Positions 17,608 through 25,876 of a DNA stretch of 53,569 nucleotides are shown here, one piece after another (positions within the stretch are counted from its first letter, which is position 1; each line of letters starts with the position of its first letter). The notes below the pieces were generated by a model that ran no database searches, was not told where the DNA came from, and worked only from the letters and a program-made list of their open reading frames with translations. Made by a program: the position numbers and the translations under genes. This stretch comes from Streptomyces carpinensis (GTDB taxonomy: Bacteria > Actinomycetota > Actinomycetes > Streptomycetales > Streptomycetaceae), in contig NZ_MUBM01000099.1 in assembly GCF_002154505.1 (NCBI RefSeq), positions 496 through 54,064 of the forward strand. The letters are read 5' to 3'.

Positions 17608-19272
17608 TCAGCCCCGGCCGGCCTGCCGGTGCCCGCCGCGCTCGGCACCTGCCGGCCGTGCCGATACGGCGGTGCCGCTGCCGGACCCGCCGGTGCCCGC
17701 CCCGCCGGCGGGCAGGCGCACCGTGAACGTCGTCGACCCCGTACGGCTCTCCAGGTCCACGCTCCCGCCGTGCGCCTCGGCCACCGCCGCCACGATCGAC
17801 AGGCCGAGACCCGTTCCGGCGCCGCCCGAGGGATCGGTGCGGCGGCGGTCGGCGCGGGTGAACCGTTCGAAGACGCCCGGCTGGACCTCCTCCGGGACAC
17901 CGGGGCCGTCGTCGTGGACGGACAGGGCCACGGTCGAGTCGTCGGCCTCCAGGGCGACCGTCACCTTCGTGCCCACGGGCGTGTGCAGCCGCGCGTTGGC
18001 CATCAGGTTGGCCAGCACCTGCTGGAGCCGGTGGGCGTCACCGGTCACCGTCACCGGTTCCTCGGGCAGCTCCATCGTCCAGCGGTGCCCGGGGCCCACG
18101 GCCCGCGCGTCCGTCACCGCGTCCAGCACCAGGCGGGTGAGATCGACCGGGCGTCGCTCCAGGGGGCGGCCCGCGTCCAGCCGGGCCAGAAGCAGCATCT
18201 CGTCGACCATCTCGCCCATACGGGCGGACTCGGCGGCGATGCGCTCCAGGGCGCGCGAGATCTCCGGCGGCACCGGACCCGGGTGCAGCAGGGCGAGTTC
18301 GGCGTGGCCGCGCACCGAGGCCACCGGCGTGCGAAGCTCGTGGCTGGCGTCGGCGGCGAAGCTGCGCAGCCGTTCCTCGCTGGCGTGCCGCTTGGTGAGT
18401 GCGTCCTCGACGTGGTGGAGCATGCGGTCGAAGGCCGCGGCCACCCGGCCCACCTCGCTGCCCGGGTCGGTCTCGGACGTCCGGGGCGGCAGCGCCACCT
18501 CTCCGCTGGCCAGCGGCAGCTCGCTCACCCGCGTGGCGGTCGCCGCGACCCGGCTCAGCGGCCGCAGCGACCAGCGCACCCACACGGCTCCGGCCACTCC
18601 GGCGACGGCCAGGGCCAGGCCGAAGACGCACCCGGCGACCAGTTCCAGCCGGTGGACCGTGGCCCGTACCTGCTCCATCGGCAGCCCGGTGACCAGCACG
18701 TCGCCGTCCCGGCCCGGCCACGCCGCCAGCCGGTAGTCGCCCAGCTGCGACAGGCGCACGGTGTGGCCGGCGCGGTCCGCCGGGAGCGCGGCCAGCGCCG
18801 TGCGGTCGCCCGCGGTGAGGGCGACGCCGAAGTCCGGATGGGAACGGGAGGGCACCACCGCCAGGTTGGTGACCCGGCCGTCCACGAGGCGGGCGCCCAG
18901 TGTCTCGGCGGCCTGGCGACGGGTGTCGCCGTGCTCGTCGCCGTCGTGGTCCGAGGGCTTGACGGCCCCGGCGCTCCCGTCGGCCGTCGTGGCTCCCGCC
19001 GCGCCGTGCTCCAGGCTCTGTGCGAAACCCGTCCCGGTCTGCTGCAACTGCTGGTCGAGCCGGCCGGTGAGGAAGCCGTTCAGTTCGACCACCGCGGCCA
19101 CCCCGACGGCCGCGCAGCTCACGGCGAGCAGCACGACCAGCCCGGCGGTCAGCCGGGCCCGCAGCGTACGCGGCCACAGCAGCCGGCGTATCCACCCGGC
19201 CCGCACCCGCACCCCCGTCCCCGGCCCGGACGTCCCTGCCGCCGGCGTACCCGCCTGCCCTGCCCCGCTCAC
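17608..19272 (-). CDS. two-component sensor histidine kinase
   Basis: The 554-residue membrane kinase has two membrane segments (about 38-60, LTAGLVVLLAVSCAAVGVAAV, and about 205-228) flanking an extracytoplasmic sensor region of about 140 residues. A HAMP linker follows, then a DHp domain with phospho-accepting His311 (ASHELRTPVASVRGHAEL). The ATPase domain has an N box (NLMANARLHTP), G1 (DDGPGVPEEV) and G2 (GTGLGLSIV). The GTG start overlaps the response-regulator stop (GTGA), so the pair is co-translated. The sensed signal is unknown. Divergence from the flavin-based redox operon suggests it controls that operon. Confidence 0.93.
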   Translation of the reverse strand: MSGAGQAGTPAAGTSGPGTGVRVRAGWIRRLLWPRTLRARLTAGLVVLLAVSCAAVGVAAVVELNGFLTGRLDQQLQQTGTGFAQSLEHGAAGATTADGSAGAVKPSDHDGDEHGDTRRQAAETLGARLVDGRVTNLAVVPSRSHPDFGVALTAGDRTALAALPADRAGHTVRLSQLGDYRLAAWPGRDGDVLVTGLPMEQVRATVHRLELVAGCVFGLALAVAGVAGAVWVRWSLRPLSRVAATATRVSELPLASGEVALPPRTSETDPGSEVGRVAAAFDRMLHHVEDALTKRHASEERLRSFAADASHELRTPVASVRGHAELALLHPGPVPPEISRALERIAAESARMGEMVDEMLLLARLDAGRPLERRPVDLTRLVLDAVTDARAVGPGHRWTMELPEEPVTVTGDAHRLQQVLANLMANARLHTPVGTKVTVALEADDSTVALSVHDDGPGVPEEVQPGVFERFTRADRRRTDPSGGAGTGLGLSIVAAVAEAHGGSVDLESRTGSTTFTVRLPAGGAGTGGSGSGTAVSARPAGAERGGHRQAGRG

Positions 19273-20018
19273 CGGACCGCCGGCCTCAGCACGTACCCCG
19301 CCCCGCGCACGGTGTGGATCATGGGCTCGCGGCCCGCGTCCACCTTCTTGCGCAGGTAGGAGATGTACAGCTCCACCACGTGCGCCTGGCCGCCGAAGTC
19401 GTAGGACCACACGCGGTCCAGGATCTGAGTCTTGCTGAGCACCCGGCGCGGGTTGTGCATCAGGAAGCGCAGCAGCTCGTACTCGGTCGGGGACAGTTCG
19501 ATCAGCTCCCCGGCCCGGGTGACCTCGCGCGCGTCCTCGTCCATGACCAGGTCGCCCACGGTCAGCCTCGGGCCGTCGGCCGGCTGCCGGGCCATCCCGG
19601 CGCGGCGCAGCAGTCCGCGCAGCCGGGCGACCACCTCCTCCAGACTGAACGGCTTGGTCACGTAGTCGTCCCCGCCCGCGGTGATCCCGGCGATGCGGTC
19701 CTCCACCGCGTCCCGCGCGGTGAGGAAGAGCACACAGACGTCCGGCTGCACTGCGTGCAGTTCGCGCAGCACGGCGAAGCCGTCGGTGTCCGGGAGCATC
19801 ACGTCCAGGACGACGGCGTCGGGCTGCAGCTCACGGGCACGGGCGACCGCGGTGGCGCCGTCGCCGGCGGTACGGACCTCCCAGCCCTGGTAGCGCAGGG
19901 CGCCGCAGAGCACCTCGGCGAGGTCCGGGTCGTCGTCGACGACGAGGACCCGGACGGGCGTGCCGTCGGGGCGGATGAGTACGGGGAGGCCGGAAGCGGC
20001 CGGGCGGAATGTGTCCAT
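19269..20018 (-). CDS. two-component response regulator, OmpR/PhoB family
   Basis: The 249-residue regulator has a receiver domain (about 22-137) with the acidic pocket VVDDDPDL, phospho-accepting Asp72 (VVLDVMLPDTDGF), a conserved Thr (FLTARD) and Lys (VTKPF). The C-terminal winged helix (about 155-248) has LSPTEYELLRFLMHNPRRVLSKTQILDRVW and VRGAGYVLR. It is the first gene of the regulator-kinase operon. The start is the ATG at 20018; a later in-frame start near residue 22 would still keep the receiver intact. Two direct-repeat elements with an 11-base period lie in the 153-base gap to the divergent reductase, a typical binding arrangement for this family. Confidence 0.93.
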   Translation of the reverse strand: MDTFRPAASGLPVLIRPDGTPVRVLVVDDDPDLAEVLCGALRYQGWEVRTAGDGATAVARARELQPDAVVLDVMLPDTDGFAVLRELHAVQPDVCVLFLTARDAVEDRIAGITAGGDDYVTKPFSLEEVVARLRGLLRRAGMARQPADGPRLTVGDLVMDEDAREVTRAGELIELSPTEYELLRFLMHNPRRVLSKTQILDRVWSYDFGGQAHVVELYISYLRKKVDAGREPMIHTVRGAGYVLRPAVR

Positions 20019-20066
20019 AGCCCTTCCAGCATCGCGGGTCGCCCGGGGGTCCGGTGCGTGAGATGC

Positions 20067-20084
20067 ATCTGAGTTTTCTGTGAG
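20067..20084 (-). promoter_or_regulatory. candidate response-regulator box, proximal to the regulator gene
   Basis: On the minus strand, CTCACAG is followed four bases later by CTCAGAT, a direct repeat with an 11-base period. It lies about 50 bases before the regulator start. It matches the element at 20105-20122 in the opposite orientation. The 11-base phasing is what OmpR/PhoB dimers usually need. Confidence 0.6.
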
Positions 20085-20104
20085 TGGGCCGCGCGACCCC
20101 GGAT

Positions 20105-20122
20105 CTCAGAGCTCCCTCAGAG
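20105..20122 (+). promoter_or_regulatory. candidate response-regulator box, proximal to the reductase operon
   Basis: CTCAGAG (20105-20111) is repeated exactly at 20116-20122, an 11-base period. It lies 50 bases before the ferric-reductase-like start. Together with 20067-20084 it forms a divergent pair of near-identical repeats, suggesting one regulator acts on both operons. Confidence 0.62.
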
Positions 20123-20171
20123 GTTCGGCCTGCACAGTGGCGTCCTGGACCGGTGAAAGGACGTGGAACAC

Positions 20172-21524
20172 ATGACCACGGTGTACGAGCGGCGGGTGGC
20201 ACCGCCCGTGCCTCTCGCGCCCCGGCGCTCCCCGGCGGGTGCCGTGCTGGCGCTGCTGTGGGGCGGGGCCGCCGCGGTGGTCGCCCTGTGGTGGTACGAC
20301 ACGGCCTCCGTCGTGGGCACGGCGGGCGTGCTGACCGGCGCCGGGCGGATCACGGGGCTGCTGTGCGGCTACTCGTGCGCGGTGCTCGTCGCTCTGATGG
20401 CCCGGGTGCCGGTCCTCGAGCGGCGGGTCGGCTCGGACCGGGTGGCCCGCTGGCACGCGATGGCCGGCCGGTACACCGTGTGCCTGCTGGTCGCGCACAT
20501 CACGCTGATACTCACCGGGTACGCCGCCCAGGACCGCGCCTCGATCGTGCACGAGGCGGTCACGGTGGTCCTGGACTACCCGGAGATGCTGAAGGCCACC
20601 GCCGGCACGGTGATCCTGTTCGCGGTCGGCATCACCTCGGCGCGTGCGGTGCGCCGCCGGACCAGCCACGAGTTCTGGTACTACGTGCACCTGCTCACCT
20701 ACGCCGCCGTCTTCCTCACCTTCGGGCACCAGCTGGCCCTGGGTGACCAGTTCAACGGCCACACCGTGGCCACGGCCGCCTGGTACGTGCTGTACCTCGG
20801 CGTCGCCGCGCTGGTGCTGTGGTTCCGGATCCTGGTTCCGGTGCGGCTCAACCTGCGGCACCGGATGCGGGTCGAGGCGGTGCACCAGGAGTCTCCCGGG
20901 GTGTACTCGGTCGTCGTGCGCGGCCACCGGCTGGACGAACTCGGCGCCCTGCCGGGCCAGTTCTTCCGCTGGCGGTTCCTCGCCGAGGGCATGGGCTGGA
21001 CGTCGACGCCGTACTCCCTTTCGGCGCCGCCCCGCCCGGACCTGCTGCGCATCACGGTGAAGGCGCTCGGCGACCACAGCGCGACCGTCCCGCTGCTGCG
21101 GCCGGGCACCCGGGTCTGGGCGGAGGGGCCCTACGGGTCGATGACCGCCGACCGGCGCACCGCTCACAGGTCGCTGCTGATCGCGGCCGGGGTCGGCGTC
21201 ACCCCGCTGCGGGCGCTGTTCGAGACGCTGCCCGGCGAGGTCACCCTGCTGTACCGGGCGCGCACGGCCCAGGACCTGGCGCTGGGCGGCGAGCTGGAGG
21301 CCATCGCACGGTGGCGCGGGGCCCGGGTGGTGTACGCGCTGAACGGCCCGAACGGGGAACGCCCCCGCATCACCGTCGAGTCGCTGCGTGCGACCGTCTC
21401 CGACCTCTCCGGGCACGACGTGTACCTGTGCGGTCCGCACGCCTTCGCCCAGGAGCTGTACGAGGTGCTGCGCACGGCCGGGGTGCCGGACCGCCGGATC
21501 CACCACGAGTCGTTCGAACTGTGA
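20172..21524 (+). CDS. ferric-reductase-like transmembrane oxidoreductase (haem/FAD/NAD), copy 1
   Basis: The 450-residue membrane flavocytochrome would move electrons from cytoplasmic NAD(P)H through FAD and two haems across the membrane. About six helices span residues 15-225. Haem ligands are seen as two pairs: His95/His109 (WHAMAGRYTVCLLVAH) and His173/His186 (HLLTYAAVFLTFGH). The reductase part (about 235-450) has the FAD motif TPYSLS, nucleotide motif AAGVGVTPLRAL and YLCGPHAFAQ. There is no ferredoxin domain after the ending HHESFEL. An in-frame GTG at 20163 is an alternative start. It is the first gene of the operon divergent from the two-component pair. Confidence 0.88.
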   Translation: MTTVYERRVAPPVPLAPRRSPAGAVLALLWGGAAAVVALWWYDTASVVGTAGVLTGAGRITGLLCGYSCAVLVALMARVPVLERRVGSDRVARWHAMAGRYTVCLLVAHITLILTGYAAQDRASIVHEAVTVVLDYPEMLKATAGTVILFAVGITSARAVRRRTSHEFWYYVHLLTYAAVFLTFGHQLALGDQFNGHTVATAAWYVLYLGVAALVLWFRILVPVRLNLRHRMRVEAVHQESPGVYSVVVRGHRLDELGALPGQFFRWRFLAEGMGWTSTPYSLSAPPRPDLLRITVKALGDHSATVPLLRPGTRVWAEGPYGSMTADRRTAHRSLLIAAGVGVTPLRALFETLPGEVTLLYRARTAQDLALGGELEAIARWRGARVVYALNGPNGERPRITVESLRATVSDLSGHDVYLCGPHAFAQELYEVLRTAGVPDRRIHHESFEL

Positions 21525-21543
21525 GAGCTGTGAGGTCCAAGAC

Positions 21544-22092
21544 GTGCACCCGTTGAAGAAGAACCGACCGCTGCGCCGTGTCGTCCTGGCGAGCGCCGCC
21601 ACCGTCTCCGGTCTCGTGATGCTGCTGTCGCTGAAGCCGCACACCCCGCCGCAGGTCGCCGCGGCGCCCGCCCCGGTCGCCTCCGGCGGCGCGAGCACCT
21701 CCGGCGGCTCCACGGGATCCGGCGCCTCCGGGGGTTCCAGCGGTTCCGGCGGTTCCGGCGCCTCCGGGGGTTCCAGCGCCTCCGGGGGTTCCGGAAAGTC
21801 CGGTGGCACCAGCGGGACCAAAACCGTCACCGGCGAGACCGAGCAGACCCGGTGGGGTCCGGTCCAGGTGCGGATCACGCTGAAGAACGGCCGGATCACC
21901 GACGTCACCGCCGTCTCCTACCCCACGGACAACCCGCGGGACCAGGAGATCAACAGCTACGCCCTCCCCGAGCTGAGGAGGGAGGCGCTGGCGGCCCAGA
22001 GCGCTGACATCGACTCGGTCTCCGGAGCCACGTACACCAGTGACGGTTACCGCCGCTCGCTCCAGTCCGCGCTGGACTCCGCGGGTCTGTGA
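21544..22092 (+). CDS. extracytoplasmic FMN-binding protein with one flavinylation site
   Basis: The 182-residue protein has an N-terminal signal/anchor (HPLKKNRPLRRVVLASAATVSGLVMLLSL; the RR makes Tat export possible). A Gly/Ser-rich linker (about 47-92) follows, then one FMN_bind domain (about 95-180, RWGPVQVRITLKNGRITDV). The motif DSVSGATYTS contains Thr163, the residue that ApbE enzymes link to FMN in Dxx[ST]GAT sites. An ApbE gene ends the operon. It probably accepts electrons outside the membrane from the reductase encoded 19 bases upstream. The start is a GTG at 21544 with GAGG about 11 bases upstream. Confidence 0.87.
   Translation: MHPLKKNRPLRRVVLASAATVSGLVMLLSLKPHTPPQVAAAPAPVASGGASTSGGSTGSGASGGSSGSGGSGASGGSSASGGSGKSGGTSGTKTVTGETEQTRWGPVQVRITLKNGRITDVTAVSYPTDNPRDQEINSYALPELRREALAAQSADIDSVSGATYTSDGYRRSLQSALDSAGL
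21691..21807 (+). repeat. imperfect tandem repeat encoding a Gly/Ser linker
   Basis: Short units of the type GGCGCCTCCGGGGGTTCCAG recur three to four times with variants, coding for GASGGSSGSGG-like sequence. It is a flexible linker that could reach across the periplasm-like space or wall. Slippage could vary its length between strains. Confidence 0.7.
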
Positions 22093-22153
22093 ACGCTCGG
22101 CTCACGCGTCACGTATCTGTGGGCGGCCAAGGGTCCAAGCCCACGGAGGAACC

Positions 22154-23536
22154 GTGACCACCACGCTCGCAGGAGGCCGCGCCGCCCGGCGCCAGACGAT
22201 GCGCCGCATCCGGCCGCGCCGCTCCCCCGCAGTCCCGCTGCTGCTCGCCGTCTGGGCGGGCGCGGCGGGCGTCCTCTGGCTGTGGTGGACGAACACCCCG
22301 TCCATCGCCGGCACCGACGGGAGAATCCTGAACGCGGGCCGCATCACCGGTCTGCTCGCCGGCTACCTGATGGCACTGGTCGTACTTCAGATGGCGCGCG
22401 TGCCGGCCCTGGAGCGGCGGGTGGGCTCCGACCGGGTCGCCCGCTGGCACGCGACGAGCGGCCGGTACACCCTGTGCCTGGTGCTCGCGCACATCTTCCT
22501 CGTCATGTGGGGTTACGCACTGCAGGCGGGCAGGTCGCTGGGCGACATCGTCCGGCAGACGATCGACTCCGTCGACCAGCTGCCCGACATGGGCAAGGCC
22601 GCCGTCGGCGCGGGCCTGCTTCTTGTCGTCGGACTGGTCTCCATCGGCCCGGTCCGCCGCCGGATGCCGTACGACACCTGGTACCACGTGCACCTGTTCA
22701 CGTACGCGGCGGTGTTCCTGGCGTTCTGGCACCAGATCACCACCGGCAACGACTTCGCCGTCGAACCGGCCGCCAAGACCTTCTGGTACGGGCTGTACGC
22801 TGCCGTGACCCTGCTGGTGGTCTGGTACCGGATCCTCACCCCGATCCGGCTGAACCTGAAGCACCGGATGCGGGTCGAGGCGGTCGTCGAGGAGACACCG
22901 GGGATCGTGTCGGTGCTGATCGGCGGCCGGAAGCTGCACCGGATGGGCGCGGAGGCCGGCCAGTTCCTCCGGTGGCGGTTCCTGGCGCCGGGCATGCGGT
23001 TCAGCTCGCACCCGTACTCGCTGTCGGCGGCGCCCCGCCCGGGGCTGCTGCGCATCACCGTCAAGGCGATCGGCGACCACAGCGCCCGGCTGCGCGAACT
23101 CCGGCCGGGCACGCGGGTGTGGGCGGAGGGCCCGTACGGCGCGCTGACCGCCGCGCGGCGCAGCCGCGGCAAGGTGCTGCTGGTCGCGGGCGGTGTCGGC
23201 ATCACCCCGATGCGGGCGCTGTTCGAGACGCTGCCCGGCGCGGCCGGTGACATCACCCTCCTGTACCGGGCCAACAGCACCCAGGACCTGGCCCTGTGGG
23301 ACGAGCTGGCGAAGATCGCCGACGAGCGCGGCGCCCGGCTGATGTACGCGGTCAACAGCCCCGACGGCGAACGCCCGGACATCTCCGCCGAGTCCCTGCG
23401 CCGGAAGATCGCCGACATCGACCGCCACGACGTCTTCCTGTGCGGCCCGCCCGGATTCGCGCAGTCGGTGTACGAGGCACTGCGCGGTGCGGGGGTCCCC
23501 GCCCGCCGCATCCATCACGAGTCGTTCGAGATGTGA
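22154..23536 (+). CDS. ferric-reductase-like transmembrane oxidoreductase (haem/FAD/NAD), copy 2
   Basis: This is a 460-residue paralogue of the gene at 20172-21524, with the same architecture: six helices, haem-ligand pairs WHATSGRYTLCLVLAH and HLFTYAAVFLAFWH, FAD motif HPYSLSA, nucleotide motif AGGVGITPMRAL and FLCGPPGFAQ, ending HHESFEM. The N-terminus is more basic (RRQTMRRIRPRRSP). The GTG start at 22154 has GGAGGA three bases upstream. The two copies differ most in helix loops and the putative quinone- or partner-facing segments. The order reductase-FMN protein-reductase-FMN protein indicates duplication of a two-gene unit. Confidence 0.88.
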   Translation: MTTTLAGGRAARRQTMRRIRPRRSPAVPLLLAVWAGAAGVLWLWWTNTPSIAGTDGRILNAGRITGLLAGYLMALVVLQMARVPALERRVGSDRVARWHATSGRYTLCLVLAHIFLVMWGYALQAGRSLGDIVRQTIDSVDQLPDMGKAAVGAGLLLVVGLVSIGPVRRRMPYDTWYHVHLFTYAAVFLAFWHQITTGNDFAVEPAAKTFWYGLYAAVTLLVVWYRILTPIRLNLKHRMRVEAVVEETPGIVSVLIGGRKLHRMGAEAGQFLRWRFLAPGMRFSSHPYSLSAAPRPGLLRITVKAIGDHSARLRELRPGTRVWAEGPYGALTAARRSRGKVLLVAGGVGITPMRALFETLPGAAGDITLLYRANSTQDLALWDELAKIADERGARLMYAVNSPDGERPDISAESLRRKIADIDRHDVFLCGPPGFAQSVYEALRGAGVPARRIHHESFEM

Positions 23537-23564
23537 GCGACGGGACATCAGGAGCTCATACGCG

Positions 23565-24461
23565 ATGAGGAAGAGCCACCCCCTTCGGCGCGCGGTGCTC
23601 GCCGGCGCCGCCACCGTGTCCGGGATCGTGCTGCTGCTGTCGCTGAAGCCGGCCTCCGGCCCGGCCTCCGCCGCGGCCGCCGGCACGGCGCCTGAGCACA
23701 CCGCGGCGGCACAGCAGTCGCCGCAGGGCGGCAGCGGCGTCCCGAGGACGGGCACCCGGACGGTCACCGGGGACGCGGCCCCCACACAGTACGGGGCCGT
23801 CCAGGTCCGGCTGACCGTCAGCGACGGAAGGATCGTCAAGGCGGAGGCGGTGCAGGCGCCCAAGGGCGGCCTCAGCGACCAGAAGACCGCCATGGCCGTC
23901 CCCAGGCTCGACCAGGAGGCGGTCGCCGCGCAGAGCGCGCGCATCGACGCGGTGTCGGGGGCGACGTACACGAGTAACGGGTACAAGCAGTCGTTGCAGT
24001 CGGCGCTGGACAAGGTGAAGGCAGGCAGCGCGGCGGGCGGCTCCGAGCAGAGCGGCGGCAAGTCATCCGGTGCGGCGTCCCCGTCCCACTCGGCGTCGCC
24101 GTCCCAATCCGCCTCCCCGACGCACTCCGGGTCCGCGTCCGGCTCCGGATCGGGTTCTTCGTCCGGAGCCGGATCCACCCAGGCCCATACCGTCACCGTC
24201 ACCGGCAAGGGCGTCCAGACCCAGTACGGGCCGGTGCAGGTCCGGATCACGGTCAGCGGCGGGAAGATCACCGAGGCTGCGGCGGTGCAGGCGCCCTCGG
24301 GCGGGCTGAGCAGCCAGAAGACCGCGATGGCCGTGCCCAGGCTGAACCAGGAGGCGGTGGCGGCGAGCGGCGCGAACATCGACACGGTGTCCGGAGCCAC
24401 CTACACCAGCGGCGGCTACCGCGAGTCTCTCCAGTCGGCGCTGGACCGGGCCCGTGGGTGA
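23565..24461 (+). CDS. extracytoplasmic FMN-binding protein with two flavinylation sites
   Basis: The 298-residue protein has a signal/anchor (HPLRRAVLAGAATVSGIVLLLSL). A first FMN_bind domain (about 65-145) carries DAVSGATYTS with Thr134; a Ser/Gly/Pro linker spans about 150-205; and a second FMN_bind domain (about 210-297) carries DTVSGATYTS with Thr279. The two domains are nearly identical (both contain TQYG.VQVR.TVS and GLS.QKTAMAVPRL), so one arose by recent internal duplication. It could hold two FMN groups and relay electrons stepwise. AGGAG lies upstream of the ATG. It is followed directly by apbE, whose start overlaps its end. Confidence 0.88.
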   Translation: MRKSHPLRRAVLAGAATVSGIVLLLSLKPASGPASAAAAGTAPEHTAAAQQSPQGGSGVPRTGTRTVTGDAAPTQYGAVQVRLTVSDGRIVKAEAVQAPKGGLSDQKTAMAVPRLDQEAVAAQSARIDAVSGATYTSNGYKQSLQSALDKVKAGSAAGGSEQSGGKSSGAASPSHSASPSQSASPTHSGSASGSGSGSSSGAGSTQAHTVTVTGKGVQTQYGPVQVRITVSGGKITEAAAVQAPSGGLSSQKTAMAVPRLNQEAVAASGANIDTVSGATYTSGGYRESLQSALDRARG

Positions 24462-25254
24462 GGCCGTGGCGAAGCCGGCGAACTCTCCCGCCGCGGTGCG
24501 TCACGCGGAGGAGGTCATGGGGACCGTCTTCTCCTACGACGTCCGCGGCGGGCGGCCCGAGGCGGTCGCTGCGGCGCTGCGCGAGGCGGTCGCCGGGCTG
24601 CACCGGGCCGACGAGCAGTTCAGCACCTATCGCGACGACAGCCAGGTCTCCCGGCTGGCGCGCGGCGAACTCACCGTGGAGGACTGCGATCCGGAGGTCG
24701 CCGAGGTGCTGAAGCTGGGCGCCGAGGCGGAGCGGGTGAGCGAGGGCTGGTTCAGCCTTCGCTACCAGGGGCTGCTGGATCCGACCGGGATCGTCAAGGG
24801 CTGGGCGGCCGAGCGCGCGGCCCGGCGGATCGCGGCGGCCGGGGCGAGCGGGGTGAGCGTGAACGGCGGCGGAGACGTGCAGTTGCTGGGGTCCCCCGAG
24901 GCGCACCGGCCATGGCGGGTCGGGGTCTCGGATCCGCTGCGCACCGGCGGGCTGGCCGCGGTGATCTCGGCGGCCGGCACGGAGGAACTGGCCGTGGCCA
25001 CCTCCGGCACCGCCGAGCGCGGCGCCCACATCGTCGACCCGCGCACCGGCAGGTCGGCGGTGACCGACCTGGTGTCGGTCACGGTGGTCGCGCCCACGCT
25101 GACCTGGGCGGACTGCTGGGCGACGGCCGCCTTCGCGATGGGCTCGCGGGAGGGCCTGGCGTGGCTGCAGTCGCTGCCGGACGTGGAGGCGCTGCTGATC
25201 ACGGCGGGCGACGAGGTGCGGTGCACGGACGGGCTGGCCGCCCGGCTCGGATGA
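24454..25254 (+). CDS. apbE: FAD:protein FMN transferase (ApbE family)
   Basis: ApbE transfers FMN from FAD to a Thr of Dxx[ST]GAT motifs, leaving AMP. The 266-residue protein has family motifs EEVMGTVFSYDVRG, FSTYRDDSQVSRL, LDPTGIVKGWAAERA, NGGGDVQLLG, SGTAERGAHIVDPRTG and TWADCWATAAF. It overlaps the FMN-binding gene by eight bases, and its obvious targets are the three SGAT sites encoded just upstream. No signal peptide or lipobox is visible, unlike many secreted ApbE proteins, so flavinylation may occur in the cytoplasm before export. The start is the GTG at 24454; a GTG at 24466 is possible. Confidence 0.92.
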   Translation: MGEAVAKPANSPAAVRHAEEVMGTVFSYDVRGGRPEAVAAALREAVAGLHRADEQFSTYRDDSQVSRLARGELTVEDCDPEVAEVLKLGAEAERVSEGWFSLRYQGLLDPTGIVKGWAAERAARRIAAAGASGVSVNGGGDVQLLGSPEAHRPWRVGVSDPLRTGGLAAVISAAGTEELAVATSGTAERGAHIVDPRTGRSAVTDLVSVTVVAPTLTWADCWATAAFAMGSREGLAWLQSLPDVEALLITAGDEVRCTDGLAARLG

Positions 25255-25255
25255 G

Positions 25256-25305
25256 GACGCGTGGGTGGGGGCGTATCGAGGTCGGTACGCCCCCACCCAC
25301 GCGTC
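25256..25305. terminator. perfect bidirectional terminator between apbE and argR
   Basis: A perfect 20-bp inverted repeat (25256-25275 with 25286-25305) with a 10-base loop fills the whole gap between the two convergent stop codons. Its core is GTGGGTGGGGGCGTA. It should terminate transcription from both sides. Confidence 0.9.
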
Positions 25306-25857
25306 TCAGTGCCCGTTCTGCGCCAGCCGCAGCAGGTGGTCCGCCAGGGCCTGTCCCCCGCTCGGGTCACGGCTGATCAGCAGCAGCGTGTCGTCGCCGG
25401 CGATCGTCCCCAGGATGTCCTGCAGTTCGGCCTGGTCGATCGCCGAGGCCAGGAACTGCGCCGCCCCCGGAGGGGTGCGCAGGACCACGAGGTTGGCCGA
25501 GGCCTCCGCGGAGATCAGCAGCTCCTGGGAGAGCCGCCGCATCCGCTCCTCCTTGGCCGACTCCCCCAGCGGCGCGCGTGGCGTGCGGAAGCCGCCCTCG
25601 CTCGGCACCGCGTAGATGAGGTCGCCGTCTGTGTTGCGGATCTTCACCGCGTTCAGCTCGTCCAGGTCCCGGGAGAGCGTCGCCTGGGTGACGCTCAGCC
25701 CGTCGTCGGCGAGGAGCTTCGCCAACTGGCTCTGGGAGCGCACGGGTTGCCGGTTGAGGATGTCCACGATGCGGCGGTGGCGTGCGGTGCGGGTCTGCGG
25801 CACGGCGGGCCCGGCGGCCCCGGCATCGGTGTACCCGTTGTCCTGTGCCTGGCTCAT
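25306..25857 (-). CDS. argR: arginine repressor
   Basis: ArgR binds arginine as a hexamer and represses arginine biosynthesis genes at ARG boxes. The 183-residue protein has a winged helix N-domain (about 22-95) with the signature [33 protein letters not shown]. The C-terminal oligomerisation and arginine-binding domain (about 110-180) includes [18 protein letters not shown]. It is the last gene of argC-J-B-D-R, 19 bases after argD, so it is co-transcribed with its own targets and self-limiting. Predicted targets visible here are the argC and argG promoters and possibly 47620-47633. Confidence 0.97.
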   Translation of the reverse strand: MSQAQDNGYTDAGAAGPAVPQTRTARHRRIVDILNRQPVRSQSQLAKLLADDGLSVTQATLSRDLDELNAVKIRNTDGDLIYAVPSEGGFRTPRAPLGESAKEERMRRLSQELLISAEASANLVVLRTPPGAAQFLASAIDQAELQDILGTIAGDDTLLLISRDPSGGQALADHLLRLAQNGH

Positions 25858-25876
25858 CGTCGTCTCATTCTCCGGA

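Noticed and set aside
21691..21807. Tandem repeat as a CRISPR or recombination element
   Set aside because: The units are in frame, vary at codon positions and encode a Gly/Ser linker, so it is a coding low-complexity region.
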